From: Candidatus Dormiibacterota bacterium
GTDB taxonomy: Bacteria; Chloroflexota; Dormibacteria; Aeolococcales; Aeolococcaceae
Direction of reading: 5' to 3'
Assembly (NCBI GenBank): GCA_955651875.1
Contig: CATPAP010000043.1
Span: forward strand, 1 to 6,448
DNA length: 6,448 bases
In this document: one piece after another, positions 1 through 4,285 of the stretch
Position numbering within the stretch: position 1 is the stretch's first letter
Layout of the letters: every line of letters begins with the position of its first letter
The notes under the pieces: model-generated
Told to the model about the DNA's origin: nothing
What the model saw: the letters and a program-made list of their open reading frames with translations, nothing else
Databases searched by the model: none
Position numbers and translations under genes: made by a program

Positions 1-452
1 ATGTCGGCGAGCTTGAGGTCCTCGCCGAGCTTGAGGCTGATCGCGGTGCGCTGCTGTTCGGGGAGGCTGTTGATGGCGGCCCAGACGCGGGTGGCGTCGT
101 CCTGGTCGGCGACGCGCTCATCGAGCGGCTGCTGAGGGTCGGCCACCCCGATGGCGTCCTCGAGGTTCGAGGTGGGCTTGCGGGCTCGGTAGTGGTCGGC
201 AATTGCGTTCACGCTGATCTGGTAGAGCCACGCACTGAAGGGGTGACCGCTCGGCTTGTACCGTCCAATCGCGCGCAGGGCCTTGAAGAAGACTTCTGAG
301 GTGACGTCCTCGGCCGCATCCTGGTCGCGCAACCGGCTGTACACGAACCGGTAGATCTGCCCGAAGTAGTGGTCGTACAGCTCCCCAAATGCGTCGGCGT
401 CCCGTTTGGCACGCTCGACAAGTTGATCCTCGTACGCCCGGGGAAGGCTCAC
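1..452 (-). CDS. ECF-type RNA polymerase sigma factor, 3' end cut by window edge
   Basis: It encodes a group 4 (ECF) sigma-70 family factor, which would direct RNA polymerase to a dedicated promoter set. The 150 visible residues hold region 2 (about 20-92: AFGELYDHYF, then RDQDAAEDVTSEVFFKAL, then FSAWLYQISVNAIADHYRARK). A short acidic linker follows, then the start of region 4 (about 120-150: VWAAINSLPEQQRTAISLKL). The region 4 helix-turn-helix lies beyond base 1. The start is GTG at 452, with GGAG eight bases upstream; the frame stays open to a TAG at 534-536, so an earlier GTG at 527 is possible but less likely. No anti-sigma gene is visible on the upstream side; one could lie past the left edge, which is the usual place. 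The family call is firm; the regulon and signal are unknown. Confidence 0.9.
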   Translation of the reverse strand, partial: MSLPRAYEDQLVERAKRDADAFGELYDHYFGQIYRFVYSRLRDQDAAEDVTSEVFFKALRAIGRYKPSGHPFSAWLYQISVNAIADHYRARKPTSNLEDAIGVADPQQPLDERVADQDDATRVWAAINSLPEQQRTAISLKLGEDLKLAD

Positions 453-777
453 CGGACAGACTCCGGGCGCATCTGGTGGGGCAACGTTCGCTCTGGCTGG
501 GCGGTTACGGGGTGTGACATCGGGCACGAGCGACTATAGGAGTGGTGCACGCGACGGCCTCCTGGGCGAGCTGGGCGGGTCCCGGTGGCTTTGCCCCGCC
601 GTCGAGATCTTCATGCAGGGGTTTCAGGGGAGACAACGACCGCAGGGTGGGCCAGGTGGACCTCCACCAGACCTAGGAGTTCGATCAGCTGGTGCAACTT
701 CTGGTTGCCGATTCCCTGCGCTTGAGCAGCCCGACGGGAAGGCAAGTCACGGCTTCAGAGGGTGCGACACTAACGTC
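453..777. other. 325-base divergent intergenic region, no convincing gene
   Basis: This gap lies between the divergent sigma factor and methyltransferase genes. The methyltransferase frame happens to stay open through it from a GTG at 514. The encoded stretch is low-complexity, rich in Gly, Arg and Pro, and matches nothing I recognise, so I do not count it as coding. It holds a short perfect inverted repeat (GGTGGA at 655-660, TCCACC at 663-668) with a loop of only two bases. Promoters for both flanking genes should lie here. Confidence 0.6.
514..540 (+). promoter_or_regulatory. possible promoter toward the methyltransferase gene (weak)
   Basis: GTGACA at 514-519 resembles a -35 box (five of six bases of TTGACA). 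TATAGG at 535-540 resembles a -10 box. The 15-base spacer is short, and the implied leader before the chosen GTG would be about 230 bases, so support is weak. On the opposite strand the same A/T patch reads TATAGT (538 to 533), a good -10 for the sigma factor gene, but I find no matching -35. The patch is the only clear A/T-rich promoter-like site in this gap. Confidence 0.25.
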
Positions 778-1416
778 GTGGCGAATCAAGCAGCGGCCAA
801 ACCCACGAGCCGGCGCGACCACTGGGACGCTACCTACCGCCGTGCCGCGCCAACCGAGCTGAGCTGGCATCAGCTGGAACCGACGGTTTCTCTCGAGCTG
901 ATCGATGCCGTGGGGGTGCAGAGTGACGCGGCGGTGATCGACGTCGGGGGCGGAGCCTCAACGCTCGTCGATCACCTGCTGACCCGCGGTTTCGTCGACA
1001 TCTCCGTCCTCGACATTTCGGCGGCTGCCCTCGCGATCAGTCGCGGTCGGCTGGGCGACGCCGAGAAGGTCGAGTTGCTGCATGCGGACATAGTGTCCTG
1101 GCAGCCCGTCCGCCGCTATGACCTGTGGCATGACCGAGCGGTCTTCCACTTCCTCGTCGAGGCCGCCGACCAGCAACGCTACCTCAACGTCCTGAGATCG
1201 GCCGTGCGGCCGGGTGGCTACGCCATCATCGCGACCTTCTCGCCGGACGGACCGGAACGCTGCTCCGGCTTGCCGGTGGCGAGATACGGTGCTGACGATC
1301 TTGGCCTGCTCCTCGACGATGCATTCGAGATCGTTGAGGTCCGGGGTGAACAGCACATCACGCCGACCGGGATCAGACAGTCGTTCACCTGGGTGGCGGC
1401 TCGTGCGTCACGTTGA
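778..1416 (+). CDS. class I SAM-dependent methyltransferase
   Basis: The 212-residue protein has a Rossmann-fold S-adenosylmethionine-binding domain. Motif I is VIDVGGGAST (53-62), and the acidic residue after beta-2 is D79 in VLDIS. Motif II/III follows as HADIVSWQP (102-110), then DLWHDRAVFHFL (115-126), and the post-motif RPGGYAIIATFSPDGPERCSG (from 144). The N-terminal signature HWDATYRRAAPTELSWHQ (from residue 15) belongs to a widespread family of small, mostly uncharacterised soluble methyltransferases. I chose GTG at 778 because it places HW about 14 residues in, as expected for the family. The frame is open back to 514, but that stretch looks non-coding. GAGGG at 758-762 is a distant Shine-Dalgarno candidate. 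The substrate is unknown; small molecules such as thiols or metalloids are guesses. The rhodanese gene begins 10 bases after the stop, so the two are probably one operon. Confidence 0.9.
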   Translation: MANQAAAKPTSRRDHWDATYRRAAPTELSWHQLEPTVSLELIDAVGVQSDAAVIDVGGGASTLVDHLLTRGFVDISVLDISAAALAISRGRLGDAEKVELLHADIVSWQPVRRYDLWHDRAVFHFLVEAADQQRYLNVLRSAVRPGGYAIIATFSPDGPERCSGLPVARYGADDLGLLLDDAFEIVEVRGEQHITPTGIRQSFTWVAARASR

Positions 1417-1426
1417 TCACGACGCC

Positions 1427-1825
1427 GTGAGCTCGATCGACGAAGTCCTCACCGAGGCGCGCGGCAGACTGGAGCGCCTCACGCCGCACGAGGCCGCGGA
1501 AGCCATGCTCGGCGGTGCGCTGCTGATCGACACACGGCCGCTCGAACAGCGGCAGCGAGATGGTTCGATCCCTGGCGCACTGGTCGTTGATCGCAACGTC
1601 CTCGAGCGGCGTCTCGATCACACTTGTCCTCACCACATCCCCGAGATCAAACATCGGGACCAAGTCGTGATGGTGATCTGCAACGAAGGCTACTCGTCGA
1701 GCCTCGCCGCCGCCGCCCTGCAACGGCTCGGACTCCGCCATGCAAGTGACGTCACCGGTGGCTTCCAGGCCGGGGCCGCTCTGGGGCTGCCTGTGGTGGA
1801 CTGGGCGGCGACGTCAAGCGGATAA
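1427..1825 (+). CDS. single-domain rhodanese-like sulfurtransferase
   Basis: This 132-residue protein is one rhodanese homology domain. Seen in order are LTPHEAAEAML (18-28), the domain-entry motif LLIDTRP (32-38), the DGSIPGAL turn (45-52), and the active-site loop C85-NEGYSS, with the cysteine that would carry a persulfide. GGFQAGAALGLPVV closes the domain. It would move sulfane sulfur between thiol donors and acceptors in the cytoplasm; its partner is unknown. The start is uncertain. GTG at 1427 gives VSSIDEVLTEARGRLERL, which fits related proteins. An in-frame GTG at 1403 adds eight residues, overlaps the methyltransferase by 14 bases and has GGGTGG six bases upstream. Either way the genes are adjacent and probably co-translated. 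The domain call is firm because the catalytic cysteine is intact. Confidence 0.88.
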   Translation: MSSIDEVLTEARGRLERLTPHEAAEAMLGGALLIDTRPLEQRQRDGSIPGALVVDRNVLERRLDHTCPHHIPEIKHRDQVVMVICNEGYSSSLAAAALQRLGLRHASDVTGGFQAGAALGLPVVDWAATSSG

Positions 1826-1859
1826 CCTGGTTCGCGACCCGACTCCCGGGCTGGCCGAC

Positions 1860-1888
1860 TGGACACCGCCAGCGTGGAAGGCTACGCT
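1860..1888 (+). promoter_or_regulatory. promoter of the arsR-SRPBCC operon
   Basis: TGGACA at 1860-1865 (five of six bases of TTGACA) is separated by exactly 17 bases from TACGCT at 1883-1888, which fits the TAnnnT form of actinobacterial -10 boxes. Transcription would start around 1895-1898, at or within a few bases of the chosen GTG. The message would therefore be leaderless or nearly so. That agrees with the absence of a well-spaced ribosome binding site: GGAAGG at 1876-1881 lies 16 bases before the GTG and within the promoter. Confidence 0.5.
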
Positions 1889-1896
1889 TACTGGTT

Positions 1897-1906
1897 AGTG
1901 ATCACT
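1897..1906. promoter_or_regulatory. 10-bp palindrome over the arsR start, candidate operator
   Basis: AGTGATCACT is a perfect palindrome that covers the GTG start of the ArsR-type gene and the predicted transcription start just after the -10 box. A dimeric winged-helix repressor bound here would block initiation, so autoregulation is a reasonable inference. The site is shorter than most ArsR-family operators, and one 10-bp palindrome can occur by chance. Confidence 0.35.
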
Positions 1907-2215
1907 TACGCGACGACCGGCTGGGTGGCGCTCGTTGATCCGACCCGTCGCGCGATCTTCGAGTGTCTCGTCGAAGGTCCACGGGCGGTGGGCGAGCTTG
2001 CCCGCGAGTTCCCCGTCAGCCGCCCCGCGGTCTCACAGCACCTCAAGGTGCTCAAGAAGGCGCACCTCGTCGTCGACAGGCAGGCCGGCAGGCAGCGCAT
2101 CTACCAAGTCGACCTAGACGGCCTGGCAGCGCTTCGCGCCGAACTCGACCGTTTCTGGAGCAAGACGCTCGCGGCCCACAAGGATGTCGTCGAGCACCCA
2201 ATCAAGGAGGTCTGA
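1898..2215 (+). CDS. ArsR-family winged-helix transcriptional repressor
   Basis: This 105-residue DNA-binding protein belongs to the ArsR/SmtB superfamily, in the SdpR-like branch usually paired with SRPBCC-domain genes. DPTRRAIFECL (14-24) is the family's N-terminal helix. VGELAREFPVSRPAVSQHLKVL (31-52) is the helix-turn-helix, with the recognition helix around S41-L52. The wing follows as VDRQAGRQRIYQVD (59-72), then a C-terminal helix ending FWSKTLAAHKDVVEHP. The metal-binding ELCVCDL-type motif is absent, so metal sensing is not supported. I chose GTG at 1898 because VITYATTGWVALVDPTRR matches the usual family N-terminus; an upstream GTG at 1874 would add eight residues but lies between the promoter boxes. 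The stop overlaps the next gene's ATG by one base (TGATG), indicating translational coupling. The inducer is unknown; autoregulation is inferred from the palindrome over its start. Confidence 0.92.
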   Translation: MITYATTGWVALVDPTRRAIFECLVEGPRAVGELAREFPVSRPAVSQHLKVLKKAHLVVDRQAGRQRIYQVDLDGLAALRAELDRFWSKTLAAHKDVVEHPIKEV

Positions 2216-2700
2216 TGAGCACGCAGGCAGCGACCACGACCATCAGGACGTCGATCGTCGTCGAGGCACCGATCGAGCGCGCGTTTCGCGTGTTCACCGA
2301 GGACTTCGGCAAGTTCAAGCCGCCGGAGCACAACCTGCTCCAGGTCGAGATCGCTGAAACGGTGTTCGAGCCGCGCCCGGGCGGTTACCTCTACGACCGT
2401 GGCGTCGACGGGAGCGAATGTCGCTGGGCGCGAGTGCTCGCGTACGAACCACCCCACCGCGTTCTGCTCAGCTGGGACATCAGCCCGCACTGGCAGATCG
2501 AAACAGATCAGGAGAGGACGAGCGAGTGGGAGGTGCGCTTCATCGCCGAGACCCCCGGACGGACGCTTGTGGAGCTCGAGCACCGCAACCTCGACCGCCA
2601 CGGCGAGGGTTGGGAAGGCGTCCGCGAAGGTATCGGTGGCAACGCGGGCTGGCCGCTGTACCTGAATCGGTTCGCCGAGCGGGTCGGCGCGGCGGACTGA
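2215..2700 (+). CDS. SRPBCC (START-like/AHSA1) domain protein
   Basis: A 161-residue helix-grip fold protein of the SRPBCC superfamily, close to the AHSA1 (activator of Hsp90 ATPase 1-like) group. Typical features are IVVEAPIERAFRVFTEDF (14-31) leading into strand 1 and helix 1. Mid-protein come PGGYLYDR and the pattern GSECRWARVLAYEPPHRVLLSWDI, then EWEVRF and TLVELEHRNLDRH. The C-terminal helix includes GWPLYLNRFAERVG. Such folds enclose a hydrophobic cavity, but the ligand is unknown and Hsp90 activity should not be assumed. The ATG at 2215 overlaps the arsR stop (TGATG) and has a strong AAGGAGG four bases upstream inside arsR. The ArsR-SRPBCC pairing is common in actinobacteria, and the regulator presumably controls this protein's level. 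A GC-rich hairpin follows 29 bases after the stop. Confidence 0.93.
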   Translation: MSTQAATTTIRTSIVVEAPIERAFRVFTEDFGKFKPPEHNLLQVEIAETVFEPRPGGYLYDRGVDGSECRWARVLAYEPPHRVLLSWDISPHWQIETDQERTSEWEVRFIAETPGRTLVELEHRNLDRHGEGWEGVREGIGGNAGWPLYLNRFAERVGAAD

Positions 2701-2795
2701 TGGCTCCGATGACCGCCACGACCGAGTTCGGCGGCGCCAACGCTAATGCCTTCGGCGCCGCCTGGAACTTTCAGCGTCGTTGCTCCGTCGCCTGA
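2700..2795 (+). CDS. possible 31-residue ORF coupled to the SRPBCC gene (doubtful)
   Basis: An ATG at 2700 overlaps the SRPBCC stop as TGATG, the same geometry as the arsR/SRPBCC junction, and opens a 31-codon frame ending TGA at 2793-2795. The peptide starts MAPMTATTEFGG and has no recognisable domain, signal or membrane segment. No Shine-Dalgarno precedes it, and the frame runs straight through the hairpin at 2730-2762. It is more likely a chance ORF across a terminator than a gene; I list it only because of the start/stop overlap. Confidence 0.15.
   Translation: MAPMTATTEFGGANANAFGAAWNFQRRCSVA
2730..2762 (+). terminator. GC-rich hairpin after the arsR-SRPBCC operon
   Basis: GGCGGCGCC at 2730-2738 and GGCGCCGCC at 2754-2762 form a perfect 9-bp all-G/C stem around a 15-base loop. 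It begins 29 bases after the SRPBCC stop. There is no T-run after the stem (TGGAACTTTC follows), so it is not a classic intrinsic terminator. Stems lacking a U-tract are common after actinobacterial genes and may terminate transcription or protect the 3' end. Confidence 0.5.
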
Positions 2796-2811
2796 ACGTT
2801 CGTTTCCGAAC
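2794..2811. promoter_or_regulatory. GAAC/GTTC inverted repeats upstream of the receiver gene
   Basis: The 18 bases contain the palindrome GAACGTTC (2794-2801) and an overlapping hairpin, GTTCG (2798-2802) with CGAAC (2807-2811) around TTTC. This gives three GAAC/GTTC half-sites about 95 bases before the receiver gene's start, a fitting place for an operator. I see no convincing -35/-10 pair nearby, so the role is a guess. Confidence 0.25.
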
Positions 2812-2835
2812 CTCGTGCCGTGTGACCATGGGAAT

Positions 2836-2907
2836 ATGCGTACAACCCGCGGAAGATCGTCTTCAGCACGTCGCGGCACCAGGATCGTCATCGTGCGGCT
2901 CTCGTGA
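2836..2907 (+). CDS. possible 23-residue leader ORF overlapping the receiver gene start
   Basis: ATG at 2836 opens a 23-codon frame (MRTTRGRSSSARRGTRIVIV, then RLS) whose TGA at 2905-2907 overlaps the receiver gene's GTG at 2904-2906 as GTGA. The peptide is strongly basic and Ser/Arg-rich, with no known domain. GGGA lies only two bases before the ATG, so there is no properly spaced Shine-Dalgarno; a leaderless start is possible. Its value would be in carrying ribosomes to the receiver gene, which also lacks a good binding site. It may be a chance ORF. Confidence 0.25.
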   Translation: MRTTRGRSSSARRGTRIVIVRLS

Positions 2908-3296
2908 CCAAGAAGATACTCATGGTCGACGATGACCAGCGCCTGCTCCGCGTGGTCAGCATGTACCTGGCCATGGAGGGCTACGAGATCATTTCCGCGC
3001 CCGACGGCGAGGCTGGTCTCCGAGAAGCACAGCAACAGCGGCCGGACCTCATCATCATGGACATCATGATGCCCGGCATGGACGGAATCACGGCATGCAC
3101 GCGACTCCGCACCGATCCAAAGACTGCCGATATCCCCGTGTTGCTGTTCAGCGCTCTGTCAGGCAGCGAGGACGTCGAACGGGCGCGACAGGCGGGGGCC
3201 AACCATCTGATCACCAAACCCTTCAACCTGGTGGGGCTCGCCGAGGTGGTGAACTCCCTCTGGACTTCGGAAGCGCCGCCGATCACTGACGTCTAG
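2904..3296 (+). CDS. single-domain CheY-like response regulator
   Basis: A 130-residue stand-alone receiver domain with no output domain. All core phosphotransfer residues are present: acidic residues D10/D11 in the MVDDDQ stretch, phospho-acceptor D53 in IIMDIMMPGMDG, S83 in FSALSGSED (the Thr/Ser switch position), and K105 in ITKPF. The usual aromatic switch residue (CheY Tyr106, three before the Lys) is leucine here (L102), so signal relay may differ from canonical CheY. It would be phosphorylated by a histidine kinase and act by protein contact; neither kinase nor partner is in the window. GTG at 2904 gives MTKKILMVDDD, the normal receiver start. No well-placed Shine-Dalgarno is seen (AGGA lies 20 bases away). 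It converges with the purine operon, 24 bases from the RidA gene's end. Confidence 0.93.
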   Translation: MTKKILMVDDDQRLLRVVSMYLAMEGYEIISAPDGEAGLREAQQQRPDLIIMDIMMPGMDGITACTRLRTDPKTADIPVLLFSALSGSEDVERARQAGANHLITKPFNLVGLAEVVNSLWTSEAPPITDV

Positions 3297-3320
3297 AGCG
3301 CCGAGGCCGGTGCATGTGGC

Positions 3321-3701
3321 TCAGGCCTGCGCTTCGGCTTCGATCTCCACCTTCCAGCGCGGGTCGAGCAGACCCTTGACGACCACCATCGTGGCCGCGG
3401 GACGGGTGTCGCCGAAGACCTCGCCGTGGGCACGGCCGACAGCGTCGGCGTCGACGGCGTCAACGATGTACATCCGGGTGCGCACCACGTCTGACAGGGT
3501 CACGCCCGCGTCGACGAGCGCCTGCTCGATGATCTCCAGGCAGCGTCGCGCCTGGACGTGGGCATCCGGGTCGCAGCCGCCGTCCGGCCACACCGGTGCG
3601 GTGCCGGAGACCACGACGCGGCTGTCGACGGCGATGGCGCGGCTGAAGCCGATCTTTGCCTCGTATGGCGAGCCCGACGTGATGCGCCGGCGTTCGCTCA
3701 T
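3321..3701 (-). CDS. RidA family (YjgF/YER057c/UK114) protein lacking the catalytic arginine
   Basis: A 126-residue chorismate-mutase-like-fold protein, full length for the Rid family, which normally forms trimers with ligand pockets between subunits. Matching segments are SGSPYEAKIGFSRAI (9-23), VVVSGTAPVWPDG (29-41), QARRCLEIIEQALVDAG (50-66), DVVRTRMYI (71-79) and RPAATMVVVKGLLDPRWKVE (100-119). In E. coli RidA the arginine of PARSCVEV (Arg105) is needed to hydrolyse the 2-aminoacrylate imine; the aligned residue here is A103. This is therefore probably not a RidA-type deaminase but one of the arginine-less Rid subfamilies, whose activity is little known. The ATG at 3701 follows a GGGGG-containing stretch about eight bases upstream. 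It is the last gene of the purine cluster, 34 bases after purE. B. subtilis YabJ, of the same superfamily, is linked to purine regulation, which makes the position suggestive. Confidence 0.92.
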   Translation of the reverse strand: MSERRRITSGSPYEAKIGFSRAIAVDSRVVVSGTAPVWPDGGCDPDAHVQARRCLEIIEQALVDAGVTLSDVVRTRMYIVDAVDADAVGRAHGEVFGDTRPAATMVVVKGLLDPRWKVEIEAEAQA

Positions 3702-3735
3702 CGCGCGCCCCCGTCTGCGCCGGCGGCCCCGGCGT

Positions 3736-4230
3736 TCAGGGGATGAATCCCTCCGGCGGGTGCGCAGTCTCGCTCATGCGCACGCGGTGTTTGGCGACGG
3801 CGGTGGCGACCTTGTCGTCGAAGAGCGCAATGATCTGTGCGGCGAGGTGACCGGCGTTGCTGGCTCCCATCTCGCCGACGGCAACCGTTGCGACCGGGAT
3901 GCCCGGGGGCATCTGCACGATGCTGAGCAGCGCGTCGAAGCCGCTCAGTGGGCTGCCCGCCAGCGGCACGCCGATGACCGGCAGCGGGGTCAGCGAGGCG
4001 AGCACGCCGGGCAGGTGCGCGGCCGCTCCGGCGCCGGCGACGAGCACGCGCAGGCCGCGCTTGGTTGCCTGCATGGCGTAGCTGCGCACCACGTCGCCGG
4101 CGCGGTGCGCTGACATCACCCCGATCTCCCAGCCGATGCCGTAGGTGTCGAGCACCTCGCCGCACTTGTTCATGACGGCGAGGTCGGACTCGCTGCCGAC
4201 CACGATGCCCACCATCAGCTCCCCGCTCAT
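3736..4230 (-). CDS. purE: N5-carboxyaminoimidazole ribonucleotide mutase (PurE)
   Basis: A 164-residue class I PurE, which converts N5-CAIR to CAIR in the de novo purine pathway. It normally needs PurK to make N5-CAIR; no purK is visible here. Diagnostic residues are S13 and D16 in VVGSESDLAVM, the S40-A-H42-R43 motif with the catalytic histidine, and GAGAAAHLPGV (66-76). The pattern PLAGSPLSGFDALLSIVQMPPGIPVATVAVG follows in order. I chose ATG at 4230, with AAGGGGG four bases upstream. An in-frame ATG at 4275 would add 15 residues (MKARDARDARDEGGE) encoded by the tandem repeat before the gene, but has no Shine-Dalgarno. The C-terminus runs slightly past the core (TAHPPEGFIP). It lies 55 bases after purD and 34 before the RidA gene. 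Confidence 0.96.
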   Translation of the reverse strand: MSGELMVGIVVGSESDLAVMNKCGEVLDTYGIGWEIGVMSAHRAGDVVRSYAMQATKRGLRVLVAGAGAAAHLPGVLASLTPLPVIGVPLAGSPLSGFDALLSIVQMPPGIPVATVAVGEMGASNAGHLAAQIIALFDDKVATAVAKHRVRMSETAHPPEGFIP

Positions 4231-4241
4231 CTCGCCCCCTT

Positions 4242-4268
4242 CATCTCTCGCATCTCTCGCATCTCTCG
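4242..4268 (-). repeat. perfect 3 x 9-bp tandem repeat between purD and purE
   Basis: Three exact copies of CATCTCTCG on the plus strand (4242-4250, 4251-4259, 4260-4268) read as CGAGAGATG on the coding strand. They fill half of the 55-base purD-purE gap, just before the purE ribosome binding site. Each unit carries one ATG, out of frame with purE. From these ATGs a short frame (MREMREMKGAR) ends in a TGA overlapping purE's ATG. In the purE frame each unit encodes Ala-Arg-Asp, reachable from an ATG at 4275. Nine-base units preserve frame if the copy number changes. Confidence 0.9.
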
Positions 4269-4285
4269 CCTTCATTGTGGCCTGG

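Noticed and set aside
670..700. tRNA-like TTCGATC T-loop at 680-686
   Set aside because: The flanking five-base stems do not pair, and no anticodon arm or acceptor stem can be placed around it.
600..740. Degenerate minus-strand gene in the divergent gap
   Set aside because: A short Leu/Val-rich reading can be drawn, but I recognise no family, and no start or ribosome binding site supports it.
514..777. N-terminal extension of the methyltransferase from GTG 514
   Set aside because: The 88 extra residues are low-complexity and lack family similarity, while the family N-terminus begins just before HWDATY. An open frame of this length is unremarkable at this GC content.
2101..2601. Minus-strand frame of 166 codons opposite the SRPBCC gene
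   Set aside because: Shadow of the ArsR/SRPBCC coding strand; both sense genes have clear family motifs and coupled starts.
3297..3330. Bidirectional terminator between the receiver and RidA genes
   Set aside because: Only short imperfect arms (AGGCC at 3305-3309, GGCCT at 3325-3329) are present, with no T-run, and the right arm lies within the RidA gene's coding sequence.
3310..4113. 267-codon plus-strand frame opposite the RidA gene and purE
   Set aside because: Antisense shadow of two well-supported genes with no motif of its own.
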